DNA of 64,000 nt from Casuarina equisetifolia (GCA_028551475.1 CM052354.1:22095258-22159257), one strand, 5' to 3'. Counted from the first letter of the stretch, positions 49,242-62,700 are shown. Translations and numbers: made by a program. The notes: generated from the sequence alone by a model not told the origin.

Positions 49242-49489
49242 TGGGTAGACTGCTGTCGCCATGGTAATTGATCTTCCTGTTCTTTTCTTTTCTTTTTGTC
49301 TCTCTTCACTTGTTTGTGAGGCTTCTTCCATTTTCATTCTGTGATGGATTTCTTTAATCATGTTGAGATTTGTGTTTCTAGATTAGGTTTCTAATAAGAT
49401 GTCAAAATATTATTGGAAAAAAAAATAGACACTCCATTATTAGTTCCTCATTATGCCCATGTAGACTACATAGCTCAGCCAACATGCTA

Positions 49490-49640
49490 TGGCCCTCATG
49501 TGATCTATTGGTATGTAACAAATGCCGGACCAAATCCATGAAGATATCATTCTTATTCAATGATAACTACTACAGTGCTGAAATAAAACTCGAATCTTAG
49601 TGTTTTTCTACTAGGATTTGGAGTTTCGTGCACGCAACTC
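49490..49640 (+). pseudogene. HIPP gene relic 2 (exon 2 only)
   Basis: 49511-49550 reads gtatgtaacaaatgccgg and accaaatccatgaagatatc, matching gene A exon 2 around the CNKC codons. The following 90 bases match the flank of relic 1 (aaaactcgaatcttag, aggatttggagtttcgt). No first or third exon accompanies it. Confidence 0.65.
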
Positions 49641-49799
49641 ATCATATAGTTGAATGTGCGAAGCTCCCTGTCTAGATGACTAATTATAGTTGAAATATTG
49701 AAATATCTATCGGATATTGCAACAAATAAGTCAACTATAATTAGTCTCGTTAATCTATCATTGTGAAAGAAATCCTAATTCATAGAATTTGCCTTTACT

Positions 49800-50815
49800 C
49801 CTAATTTTGACTTTGGACACGACAAAATGCTCTACAATTGAAAGAAAAAAGTTATGGAGGTGTATGAAAATGGGAATCACAAAACATTTATTACACAAAA
49901 CATGCAATGTGACGGTTTCCATTGAACAAATGTTAAAAAAACTGTTGACTTACTACCTTAACCATTGACTTCGTGGCAGATGGTGAATAACATTATGCTA
50001 AAACAAGATACAAAATGTCTTGACTATGTGTTTTAGAACAGCATGCCTAAAACCGGGAAAAGTGGATCGGGAGCGCGCTTCTCAGGTCCCATGGAAATAA
50101 AGGCATGTCGGGGTTGCTGACAGTCTATAAATGCAGGATTTTACTTTTCACCAAACTGTTCTAGGAATATAACATTCCAACCACCTTGAAAATCCCAACT
50201 TCTTTCAAAGCATTTCCCAATATGAAGTTAAGCCATCAAGTCCAAAAAATTGTTTCGGAATTTTTTTATGAAATGATAAATGATAAAAAATTATTTAAAA
50301 TGTGAGAAAAAAATCTTCATATTTTTCTTATTTTTAATCACCTTTTATATTTTCTGTTTATTGACATTATTATTTATGCATTTAGTATCAAACTTGAGAC
50401 CTTTTAGTTCTTAACAGCACTTGTTTCTAACTAAGTGAAGCATTTGTTGATTATCTCTCTTAAATTCAAGATATCTATTAATGTTATTTCAACCGATATG
50501 TAATCTTCTTTTTCTTTTATTGCATAGGGTCTTCACTTAATGAAATGTCTTGTATCAACATGTCATCTACTGAGCTTTACATCAACAAAGACCTTTCAAC
50601 AATTATTCTATCTTTTATTTGCTTGACACTAAATCGGTTGCTGTCTTGAATTCCGTTATGGCTGGAAGGAAAAAGAAACAGGAAGACACAAACAGCTACA
50701 CTACATAATTAAACCAACATGCCTATGGCACGTCATATGATCTAACGTTGTAAAGCAAAAAACATTAAGTGGTATGCAACAAATGCCCGAGCAAATCCAT
50801 GAAGATATCATTCAT
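49800..50815 (+). pseudogene. HIPP gene relic 3 (splice donor lost)
   Basis: Promoter-like flank with a decayed CATGCAATGTGACG motif (49901) and a TATA box (TATAAAT, 50126). The first exon keeps ATGAAG (50222-50227), but the donor GT is TT at 50228-50229. An exon 2 relic at 50752-50812 keeps a CxxC-like stretch, gcaacaaatgcccgagc, with frame breaks. The third exon is missing. Confidence 0.7.
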
Positions 50816-50904
50816 ATTAAATGATATACATGGATAGAGAATTCTGCATCATTCCATTCACGCCACTCATCCGCCATCGCCGCAATTAAATTACTACAAA
50901 AAAT

Positions 50905-50912
50905 CATGCATG
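50905..50912. promoter_or_regulatory. RY-type motif CATGCATG upstream of HIPP gene B
   Basis: CATGCATGTGATG about 296 bases before the start codon, nearly the same distance as in gene A. The position of gene A's TATA box reads TGTAGAT here (about 51115). Confidence 0.5.
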
Positions 50913-51200
50913 TGATGTTATGCAAATGATGTCAAGAAATAAGATTAAACATTGACTTGAAAGAATTAGAGACAAAAATAAGTCGCGTCTATGTGTTATA
51001 GGGCAATGTACGCTGAACCCTTGAAATGTGGATCGCCAGCTCCGTTCTCAATCCTCCTAATAAATAAAGAGCTCGTCTCAATAGCATTCAGGCTGGTTAG
51101 AATCACCGACACTCTGTAGATCAAAGCTCGTTGAATAGCAAAGCAAAGTATAACATTCGACCACCTTGAAATTCCCATCTTCGATCAAGCATTTCCGAGT

Positions 51201-52094
51201 ATGAAGGTAAGCCATCCAGTTCTAGCAGCTGTTTCTGCAGTTCTTATTCTGTTTGCTGCACTGGAAACGAGTTTCTAAAAGGGTTCTGTGACTGCTGAAA
51301 AAGAAATTTCTTTGTGGCTAGTTTACCTTCTAGCTTAAAGAAAGGTAAGAACTTGCAGAAACCCTTGAATTTGCTTCACACCAAATGTTTCCTTCTGTGA
51401 TTTCTGCTGAAAACAGCCTAAGAAAATTCCCACGTTAATTAGATCTCGTTTAAGAATCAATTTCAATTGTAGTTTGCTTAGTTGTTGTGCCAAGATCTTC
51501 GGTTGAATCAAACGGGTGGGTGATCCCCTTGCAATTATGATTAGTCCAACATGACTGTAGCTTGTCATATGATCCAATTTTTTGCAGCAAAAGATAGTCA
51601 TCAAGCTGCGGGTGGAATGTGACAAATGCCGGTCCAAAGCCATGGAGGTTGCAACACGAGTATCCGGTAGAGTCAAATAAACACCTCCATTGCAGAAGCA
51701 AACCAAGTTACTTCGTATTTTGATTCCTTTTCTCTTGGTTTATTATTTTATAGGCGTTACTTCTGTCGGAATAGAAGGGCCGGACAGAGACCAGCTGGTG
51801 GTAACCGGAAATGAAGTCGACGCGGCTTGCCTGGCCTGCTCTCTTCGGAAGAAAATCGGTTATGCGAGCTTAGTAAGCGTGGAGGAAGTCAAACCGCCGA
51901 AGGGTAAAGGCGATGGAAAGGATGGCAAAGATGGCAAGGATGACAAGAAGAAAGACGACGGAAAGAAGAAACCAGAAGAAAAGAAGAAATGCGAATGTGT
52001 AGCTGTATATAATACTCCATATCCATGTGCACCACCTTGTTATGAACCTCAGGTAGTGGTTTGCGAGTCCCAGCAAGGTTGCAGCATCATGTGA
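51201..52094 (+). CDS. Heavy-metal-associated isoprenylated plant protein (HIPP), gene B
   Basis: Three exons, 51201-51206, 51588-51666 and 51754-52094, join in phase to give 141 residues. The HMA domain reads MKQKIVIKLRVECDKCRSKAM with the metal motif CDKC, then GVTSVGIEGPDRDQLVVTGNEVDAACLACSLRKK. A long Lys/Asp/Gly linker (about 87-120) follows, then CECVAVYNTPYPC and the CaaX box CSIM. Intron 2 is 87 bases, the same as in gene A. The linker and Cys-rich tail differ most between the two genes, while the HMA core and CaaX box are kept, as expected if both proteins are in use. The TATA position is degenerate (TGTAGAT), so expression may differ from gene A. Confidence 0.9.
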
Positions 52095-55000
52095 GGGGGT
52101 GGACTACAGCCTCCAGAGGAGTTAATCTTCCTGTCCTTTTCTTTTATTTTAGTCTCTCTTTGCTTGCTTGTGAAGCTTGCATTTGCAGTCTCTTATGGAT
52201 TTCTTTAATCATTGTTGCATATTATAGTTTCTATCGTGATTAAATTTGTGTTTTCTAGATTCGGTTTCTTATGAGATGTCAAAGTATTAGTAAAAAAATA
52301 AATATAAAAGTCAATAATTAGTACCTAATTATGCCCATGTCAATTTACTTTATTGTTGTTTTAGTGAGATGTCGGAGAATCAAAATGAACATCTTGGCCT
52401 TTGTGTTGCCACCTAGCAATTGAATGCATTATGCAAATAAAGTTCCGCCAAAGTTGACCAGTAATAGAACACCATAGAATTCTATATGGACAGGAAGATA
52501 AAGATGAGATTATTTATTTATTTATTTATTTTAACTTTAAGGGTATGGGCAGCAACGTATAATACTCAAAACTTATTTTAAAATATAAGTAATGTTAAGA
52601 GAACACATTTCTTCCTTAAAATTGCTTTGCAGAAAGGGATATGTACTTTATTTTGAAGATAATTTAAAAGTAACGTGAAGCACTTTTCAAACCAATCTTA
52701 ATAAAAAATTACTTATTTTAATATCTGTTTGCTTCAAGATTACACCTTTCGTGAAAATGTATTGGGTATAATCCCAACGGAATCAAAATCTATTAGTACC
52801 TTTATTGTAGAGGAACTTGTTAAATTTGGACATCAATAAAATTGGAGTAAACCTCACCAAATAAGAAAATGTTAGAATATTTAAAGCTATATTTAAAAAG
52901 TTAGCTTATAGATTAAAGAAAATTTTCTTTATTTAAACTTAAGACTTCCTTCACTTTTATGTGGGACTTGTGATCCCCAACACTCTTAATAAGTTAGAAT
53001 GCACATAAAGGTGAGTGTTAGAGATAAAAAGGCACCATGTTTTATATGTTGCCGAGTTTTTCTATTTGTTGTCAATTGGTCTTGAGATATGCTTATACAT
53101 AAATCACCCTTCATCTTTTAGACTAAAGTCTTAAAAAGTTTATCCAAAAGTAACTTTTCATGTATAAGAGAAAAAGTATTTAAAGAATTTTTTATTTTGT
53201 ATTTTAGGGAAAAAGGATGAGATAACTTGAATCTGGAATATATGAGGATCTTTTCATCAATAGCCTTATCACTAAACAATTGCTTCTGGATCAAGACTTG
53301 TTGACCTGACCCCTACCAAACTCAAGATCCACGGACTAAAATATCTCATTTCCGTGTGGAAGGAACAATGAAGAGACAGGGAGAGGCCTACCATCTTCCC
53401 TCGCCATCAAGAACCATCGTTATGATTAGCACATGGGTAGATCGTTGAGACAGATGAGCATTAACAAGCTTATTCGGGACCTTTATATTGTCTAGCTGTT
53501 GAAATGGTACCCGTTTAGTGTCAACCACTTGATCAAGTTGTGTACGTTGTACAAACAAGGTCGTTTTCCTTGATCACCCCGGCACGTAGGCTAGTTGATG
53601 CTGACATTATAACAATTCTAAGAGTTCACATGGGCAAGTCATAAGCATGATGAAAGGAGTTCTATTTATAGTTCCTTGTATTTTAATAATTACCTTAATA
53701 TTCAAGTATTACTTTCCCATAATAATAATTTTAATTAAAGGAAGTTATTAGTTTTTTAATATGGCGCTAAAATTCAAGTCTAAGTAGAATATTTTATTAG
53801 TAATGAATTAAATCCTTGTAATTTCATCATGACATTTTATCACTTATGAATTAAATCTTTTTTAGTTCACCACACTTGAGATGAACAAAAATATTAAAAG
53901 TAATAATTGTCTTATATTCCATTTTCGCTTATCTTCTTCTATTACAAGAAATGAAAAATTGAACTCAAAAGATGAAGAATGCTGACTGAAAGTTGCATTG
54001 CTGGTATTACGCTAACAAGAACCAGAAACCCATAAGGTAAGCCAACGTAAGAAATGAATAGAATAAGACTACACTTGTGTAATTTTCTTAGTGCATAGAA
54101 GCCAAGATGTTGAGTTGTAAATATGCATAAAGTTCTACATGAAAAAAATAATATCTTTAATATAAAAATTAAAAGAGATTTTCTTTTTAAGTCATTGAGT
54201 TAACTTTTAAGATGATTTTTTAAACTTTTAATTTAATGTCAAAACTTAAACCAAATATATTCTATCTTATATCCTATATGACCTTAAGCTTAACAATACT
54301 TATTAATACTCTATCTAAAGTCTAACATAAAGCCAGAGACGCAGGAGACATCATAGACAAAATGTGACAAAATCAAAAGCTGAGCTTTCAACTCATGAGT
54401 TCTAAAATAAAGCCAATTCAGGCTCAAGGATTTTTAAGAAAAAAAAATTATGACAAAATATAGGAACTTAAATTTTAAGTGAAATATTTAATTAGTTGAA
54501 GAATAAGTCTTTGAGAGATATATTAAAGCTTTGTGAATGAATTTCATATAACTAATAATTTAATATGACAACCATTTTATATGTGAAAATAATTATTTTA
54601 ATAATAAAACTTTCTAACAAATAAAAGGCTGTCCACAAAATAGACATGTTAAAATTACTAGTAACTGTTAAACAGTCTGCTAGAGGAGTGAATTCGTGAC
54701 TTGGGCCATATAGTATGTAGGACATAACTTGACTTTTACGAAAAAATCGTGGGCCTCACTTCATAACAACATGTAGGACACGTTCATTCCTAACTTTTCA
54801 AGCTCCTGTCCAGCATTGATGAATATTAGTGTAGCTTCTAGCAAGGAAGCTACGAAGCAGTGAATAGAAGAGGACTATATATCTCCTTCCTTTCACACGC
54901 GGTCTACTTGATGAGCATCCTCCAGTGTTTCTGATCTTTACTGCAACTAAGGTCTGCAAAAGCTCTCCTCTGAAGGAATCTGCAGGAAGGCCAGGACTGA

Positions 55001-55549
55001 CTTGGCAATAATTAGATGCCAGAAAACAGGTTGGAATATGCAAGCACTATGTTAGAAAATCGTACCCCAGTTTTGCGTTTTCATAGAGAAACTGACAACA
55101 CCAAAGAGGTGATTTCCTTTTAGATGATAAAAAATGGTTTCATCTAGTGCAAACAACTTGTAAGAGTATGAGCTTTGATATGATGTGGTTGATAGGATGA
55201 AATGCTATAAAAAAGTGAAGAAAAGCTTTTTGTACTTTGTGTATATAAGCACAGTAAGCAAATTGTCATGGTGAGATTTAAATGTTGCTAGTCAATTAGT
55301 TTGAATGGTAAGTTAGTAAACTTTATCAGTAAAATTGGGAATTCAATGTTAGAGTTGGGTGTGTGCATTATAATAAAAAAAAATTCTAAAAATTGGTGAG
55401 TTTGAGATCAATTTCACTCTTCTTTTCATGCGGTAAGCACATGGGTCCTCACTCCTTTTTACCATTTCTCTGTTTGGTCATTAAGAATAGAAAGAAAATG
55501 ATCTATTTATCTTCGGATAGAACAACCATACCTTTGAATTTTAATCCTA
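52095..55549. other. Intergenic, nothing recognised
   Basis: The 3' flank of HIPP gene B is followed by AT-rich DNA. 53270-53640 is less AT-rich and may be part of a transposon; 54690-55050 likewise. No frame resembles a known protein. Confidence 0.45.
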
Positions 55550-56336
55550 GTGGAGGATCTTTTTAATTATTTTATCTTCATAGATTCCTTCCTTCATGAC
55601 CTCGAATATGTAAATAATTTAGTGCTTTGGGATTATCTAGTGTTGCAGAGGAATGTTTGGTCGCCTGGCATCATTGAAAATTATAAATGGTTTCTTTACC
55701 AAAACCACTTTGCTACAGCCACCAGGAACAGTCAGAGAAGTATCAAAGTAGCCCATCCACGTCCATGCCATTTCCGTCCAACTACTCAAAGACAACCAGA
55801 AAATTTGAAGACAGTTTTGGTGGGGAGACAATGGAAGATGTATGAGGCTGTCCCATTTGGTGGATACTCTTTCTCTCGTCTCCATGAAAAGGTCGCACAA
55901 AAACAATTCATTTTCCCAGAAAATATTCCCTCTTCAAACAGGGTTCTTGTCCTGTCTGCTTATCGTCACCTCCACTTTCTCAAAGTAAAAAGAGAATGTC
56001 TTCAAGTAAAATTACAAGATCCCCAGGACACCAGGGGCAGCATCTCTCCAGGGGCTTCGAGAAAAGCCGACAGGCAACGATCTATTGATTTATTCACCCG
56101 AAGAACGATTTTCCAAAAGCTACCTTCCACTTCCCTTTGGCCTTTCTTTCCCCTTCTTTTCCTCAGAACTCTTTTGCCTTTCTTGGGCCTTGCGCCTGAG
56201 TGCTGAGTTTTTCATTTCTCAGACTCCACTATACTCTAAAAACATTCCGACGTCCGATATAAAAGATGGGGTAAAGACATTCAATCTCACCTCAGAAGGC
56301 ACCATATCTGGTTCATAAGCAGATATCACCTCTCCA
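55550..56336 (+). other. Upstream region of the small gene at 56337
   Basis: A 218-codon open frame (55550-56206) has no recognisable domain and unconvincing composition, and the opposite strand is partly open too. The pyrimidine-rich stretch at 56110-56180 suits a promoter or 5' UTR of the gene starting at 56337. I treat it as noncoding. Confidence 0.4.
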
Positions 56337-56669
56337 ATGGGGAAGCAAGCCTGTGATGTCCCTGTCACTCAGTCCTCCATTGCTCTACTACAAGAAAGAT
56401 TCAGGCAACTGCAGAGAGCAAAGGAGATGAGGGAGGCTAGAGAGCATTTGAGGCTATTGTCTGAACCCGAGCCCACCACAAATTTTGATCCAAACAGGTT
56501 CTTTTTCCACTCTGAATTGCTCCATTCAGCTAGTACACTACCTCAAGGGTCTCAGAACCTCCAAACAGATTTTCAGAGCAACCATTCTTATAGCCAGGCC
56601 ACAGAATCAGACATGGACAGAACAAACAATGTTGATAGTCCAGAGGTTGACACTTCTCTTCACCTGTAA
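56337..56669 (+). CDS. Small conserved-looking plant protein of unknown function
   Basis: Single exon, 110 residues. The first 45 residues, MGKQACDVPVTQSSIALLQE followed by RFRQLQRAKEMREAREHLRLL, form a predicted amphipathic helix rich in Arg, Glu, Gln and Leu, probably a coiled coil. The rest is Ser/Gln/Asn-rich and probably disordered. I recall similar N-termini in other plant proteins but no named family, and I assign no function. The 3' end runs toward the 3' end of the CNNM gene on the other strand: the stops are 114 bases apart, so the two transcripts probably overlap tail to tail. Confidence 0.6.
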   Translation: MGKQACDVPVTQSSIALLQERFRQLQRAKEMREAREHLRLLSEPEPTTNFDPNRFFFHSELLHSASTLPQGSQNLQTDFQSNHSYSQATESDMDRTNNVDSPEVDTSLHL

Positions 56670-56782
56670 AAATTCTACAAATGTTAACTCACTGCTGATT
56701 ATCAATTTTGTTACTTCGTTCTCAATCTTTTACATCTTCCATGGCACTGTTAAGAATAGGAAAGTACAAACAGCAATGTTAA

Positions 56783-59700
56783 CTACTGTCTACTTTGACT
56801 ATGTTCCTCTTCATGTTCAATAGAGCTGGCATCCTCAGGCTCACTTTGGAACGAATCATCATCATATTCTGTACCATCAGTGGCCTCATCACTGCTCCAT
56901 TTCCTCTTCATGATTTTGGGAAACAAGCGAGTCACTTCTTTGCTCTCCAGCAGTGTCTCACCGTTATTTATCCGTTCAAAACGAACAGCACTCACCTTTC
57001 TGGCATTTCCTGCAAGTACCTGCATCAAAGACAAAAATACACAAGTATTACTCGGTTGCAATGCATCAAATTAAGGTAATTCCTATTTTCACTCTTCACA
57101 TCCTGCTCCACTGCTAAGAGTGGGCAAACGAGGACAGAACAGGTATTCAACGTAAAAGCCATTCCAAGATTCCAGCTTATCCCTCTTAAAGTTGCAGAAA
57201 CCAAAAACATTTTGTCATCGCCAGCACAACTTGGCTACATTTTGTAGGAGTCATCCTCTTTATCTAGACCATACTTATAAATGGTTGAGCAGAAAAAACA
57301 TGAATGGTGCTTAACAGATGTATGTGGTACATTAACACCTATTTTATTCACCAAGGAAGTGAAGTTAATGATCCCCATATATCATGTGATGAAAATCATA
57401 GGATTACATCACTTAATTTCATTTACCATAGACTAAAAAGGCTTGCCAAACACCATGTTTTACTTCTCTTACTAACAACCCAAGACCATCTGATATTTTC
57501 CTTTTCTTTTTTTTTTTTTTGGGGGGGGGGGGGGTGGTGGTGTGGGGGAGGGGGGAGAGAGAGAGAGAAGCACAGTTAGCAGGACAGAAGCCTATATTAC
57601 TACTGTAACCTGACCATGAAAATGGCAATTTGAGATATAATAAATCCTGATTCTCCTCTGGCCAAGCCATGAATTGTTAAGCCCAAGACAACTCACTACA
57701 AAGACTGAACAAGTGGAATTTGGAGCGAAGGTGCACAACATTTTTGATAAAGGAGATCAACTACGGCAGGTCTCACTTATTCAATCATGCAAACTCTTTT
57801 TAACTTAGAACAGCCAATTTTCATAGTCGATAATCATTTGAATATTCAATTTAATGATTTCTCTAGAGAAAAAGCACGAAAGAACATCCCATACCTCAAG
57901 TTTAAATATTTGAAACTTTTCTTTTTGATCCTGGTGATCAGGTTTGGACTCATCATTCTCTTCTTGAATTTCCTTTTCAAGGACCACTTTGATGCTCTCA
58001 CCTGTCCGAGGGATATAGCCAAATGCCTCGCATACAAAACCTGACACGGTCTCATATTGATGACCCTGCAACATCAAAGTGGAAAAGGGAGATAAAAACA
58101 AATACTATAAAACGATCTCATTCAAGCTTCATGCCTTATAAGCCAGATCTTAGTATGGAACCCAAATAAGAAAGGAAAGGAAACACAGTTCAAGAAAGTA
58201 CTTAGCAAACTTGTTTATTAATAACAGTGAAACCAAGATTTCCTATCACATACAAGAGCAATCGAACATTTTTCAGCTCAGATCATAAGTCCTGAAAGGA
58301 AGTATCAGGTGAGATTTTAAGTTTGGTGGTGGCTTAAACCTGCCTACGATCCATCCATTTGCATCAGCATTATGCGTGTTTGAGAAGCCTACACTCCAAA
58401 GTAAGGCAAAACCATGAATGCTAAACACTAGAGAGAACCAGAGGTCACATTCTCAGCCTGCAAAGGTTCAACAAAGGTCATAGATTTACCAAATCATAGG
58501 ACTTTTTTTATTTCCATCTATGATGAATATTAGTAGGCTTTTGTGCAATATTGAAAAGGATCTACACTTAAATTGTTCAAACCTCACGCTTAAAATCCTT
58601 TAGACATATGTAATTATACCGTGACCAGGTCAGAAAGGGAACAACCACAGACACTTTACTAGGCAGATCAGTAGAAAATTTTAGCACTTAACAAAAGAAG
58701 AGAATACAGCGGCATTTTACTCATCAGAATAAATAATTAAATTTATGAACATGTACTAGACCTCTGGCATTTTTATATTTAGATCTTCAGAGAGCTGATC
58801 AATAGAAGTGTTTGCATCCACATCAAACACTCCCTCTGCACGCATAACTATGTAGCCGGTCTTTTTCTGAATCTCCTCCTGTTATTGTGCACGCACCAAA
58901 AAAAAAAAACAAAAGATTTTGAGAAAAAGAAAATCCAGATCTTAACGACAGAATAAATTGTCATGTCTGCAAGCAGCATAACATCTAAAAGGCATAATCA
59001 CTTCCTACCAAGAATTTCTTCCCCAATACAAAATCCCTAACAATCAGGCAGACATTTCAATTTTGGAGCTTGTGCACATCAACCAAAATTTGAGGTCATA
59101 AAACAGCTTGAACATATACAATATGCTTGATAAGAATCATTTGATAACCAGGCAATGCTTGAAGCCCCAAAGCAGATCAAAATGCTAAACTATCAAACCC
59201 CAGAGCAGAGCCAAAAACCGCCACATTCCACAAGACAAATCAAATACAGGATGCTAAATAATCAGATCTCAAGAGTGCTTAAATGTTCCTAATGTTCACA
59301 GAACCGAATTTAGGCACATATTGATCCATTAACTAAACCTAATTGACACAACAATGTAGAGCAGGGAATGGTCACCAATTATTTGTGTATCAAACATGGA
59401 AGCTGAGCTATCAATTCTGGTGTGCTTAAATGTCACAAGCTCCAGAGAGATAAAATCGTGTGCCTCTTGGATCATCAACTGTAGTCAATGGGCAAAGTCA
59501 TCCAAGGGAGCCAGTTGACGACTAATTCCAACATTTTGAGTTACATATTAAATCCTAAAATCTTTGAACTTTCAAATCACAGCCTTACATTTGGAGTTTT
59601 GTTTTTGAATTCAAATCCTTGCAATCAAATTAACCATGATAGCATACAGTATACACTGAGGAAACCGAAATCTTGCGAATTTCCAAGTTGAACTAAAAAC

Positions 59701-62700
59701 AGCATGAAAAATCAATAGTAAGCTTCTCCTTTTTTCTGGCAGGAGAAAAGGATAAAAACATAGTGATCTTTACCTTTGAATCATTTTCATCGAAAATTTC
59801 ACCAACAATCTCCTCAACCACATCTTCCAGAGTTACAATCTGTTTCCATCACAATCAGAAATTGACATACGTCAAGGTTGAGAGTACATTGTGTCGCTGC
59901 ATTTGTTGCAAAAAAAATCACGCTGACTTCAAAAAGAAAGGACCTTCAAAACAAGCCACAAGTTAATTCAACCTTTATTATCAAATAATCAACTATTATG
60001 GTGGGAACTCATCTATCTTTTTGCATCTATGGAAAACCTTGTCTCTTTTCCCTTTTATTCATTAAGTAAAGACTTCATCAAAATCATCAAAAAGCAGCCA
60101 AAAAAGTATGTGAGAAGTATAAAAGAGAGGAACCAAAGAGAAAAATTGAAGTCTTGATATTCACAAATCCAAAAAGCAACGTCCTCATGACAAAATCATA
60201 TGTTGGTGTTGCACACCAGGCACATCATTTTTGTTCAGATCCTAATCTGTTGAGTTCAGAGGTGAGGGTGTTAACATACTCCCACAGTTCCACCGTATTC
60301 ATTAAGAACAACAGCCATGTGAACCTTCCTGATGCGGAACTCTCTAAGAAGATTCCAGACAGACATTGAATCTGCAAAAACAGTAATATGATGATTCATT
60401 GATAATTTACAACTAAAACACACATACACATACTCAGGAAACAGAAAAAAGAAAAAAGAAGCAGATAGTGTCCGTGGGGGAATATAACATGTTATACCGA
60501 GTACCTTATAATTGTTTATTCTCTTCTTTTGCTCTGCCATGCATGAAGAGACATTTATCTTTTTCACATATTATTCCAACCACAAATTAAAGATTACCAG
60601 GCACAAAGTATGCAGGTTTATGGGCCATATCTCCGACAGTAGTGCTTTCTAGCAGCTCACCCTTCAAAATCAAACACATAATAATTCCACAGACTATGAG
60701 ATTGTTGCATACAATCAATGAAGACAGAAATAGAAACTCAGCCAGAGAACATGTAGAAACTGCCCAACCTTCTGAGCATAATCCAGCAGATCCATTGCAT
60801 AGGCAATTCCCACTATGTTATCTACACGCTGCTCAAAAACAGGAACCCTAGGAACAGAAAATTTACTTAGCATAGAAGCATTGTGCAGATCAAGTGGGGG
60901 TTGGGGGGGAGGAGGGGAAGATCATGGTGCAATCACAAAAGGTGTCTACGTACCTTGAATATTGGTGAGTCACCCACAAGGTATGAAAATCTACTAGTGT
61001 TGCACTGGCATCAATTGCGACTACATCTACAAGGGGTGTCATCACCTCTCTAACATGGGTATCTTTGATCTCTAATACATTTTCAATCATATCCTAAACG
61101 AGGATATAAATAAGGACAATTTAACACACAAAAAAAAATCAGCTACAAAAGTTTCCAAGTATTTCAGGAGCATAGCAACTTCAGTTTGAGGAAATTTCCC
61201 ATTTTGAGTTCATCTTAAATCAAAGTAAGCATGCCTCCATCTCCTTTAGGATGCCAAATTAATTAGGAGTAACATAGGCATGCCGGTGATATGATGCTCA
61301 TGCCTCACCCAGCGGTTTGGCAATTGAAACCAACCATCTTGTTCCTAAACACCTTCAAGATAGATTCTCATCTACCTTAACAATAATGATGAAAAAATTT
61401 AATGTCTGCTGATTGATGCATTACATAGATAAATTTTCTTCACTCTTACCATTCAGAAATTGCAACACACAGTCACTGATTAAAGAACAAACATTGACAG
61501 AAATACACTCAATGCAATCCATCTATTACCTGTTCTTCCTCCTCTATCGCTCCACTCAATTCTGCCCCTCGCAACATCAGTTTCAACTCCTCTTCTGTTA
61601 CATACGGTTCACTAATACAATAAAATTTGACACACATCAAAGATGACAAAAGCCAGTAATAGCAATTTCAACAAGAATTGATTCACAACAAATTTGCATT
61701 AAGTAGTTGGTGATAGATGCATTACAGATAGTTGTTGTATCAAAACAAGGATTATTTTATATTTTGCTTGCCTCGTTGACCAGTCTAGTCCCTTGTGAAA
61801 ACTTATAAACCCAAAGAACCACTATTTTAGATGTGAAATAAACACACTTTCAGAAAATAAACACATATTTCTACGCAAACAATCACCACAAGAACAGAAG
61901 CCTAAGAAACTTATCAAAATGATGCATGACATAAAAGTAAATATCACAGAGAAGTTGCTAAGAAATCTAGAAGCTGTTAACAAAGCACACCTTCTTCCTT
62001 TTAAACCAAGGATTTTTAGCATCCCCATGGATAAATATGTAACAACTCTTCCCACTGGGTATAATACCAAGGAAAGCCATGCCACTGGTCTGACCTAGAA
62101 GCACCCCAAATAAAACCTTGTCACATAAAGTAGAAGTTTGTGACACCCACTAAGCACAAATAATTGAACAAATAAACCAAACGATGAACTATTTAATTAG
62201 GCATTTAAGTGCGAATTGGTAAAATCCAAATAATTGAATTCCCAAACTTACCACAAACCTAGCAACCTCGGTGGCATTATGAACTGCTATACTTTTTGGA
62301 GTAATCTCTGTGAGGAGCAAAATGGCAACCTAGCATCATTTTGGGGAGGAAGGGAGATATTCAGCACCCAGACCATGAGGAACGAATAATGAAGCAAAAT
62401 ACATATTGCAACCCTCTGTGCTTGCTTTGACCTGCTAGAATATCACTAGCAAGCTGCATTGACTGCCTTAACCATCACATAACAGATGCAATGCTCTAAA
62501 CTCTGAGCTAAGCGGGCTCACAAAATAAGAATTGATGCTTAACATGTGATAAAGAGACATCCTGAATTAAGCTTGAAAAGTTGTAACCCCCTTAGCTACA
62601 TATGATACCAAAATGTTCTCAATTTTTTATTTTATTTTTTTCAACAGGAAACCACAACTTCATTTATACACATCTTTATGAACAAAGTCAGGTTAAAAAC

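Noticed and set aside
55550..56206. 218-codon plus-strand open frame
   Set aside because: No domain, unlikely composition and no link to a splice structure. The opposite strand is also partly open. It is better read as upstream DNA of the gene at 56337.
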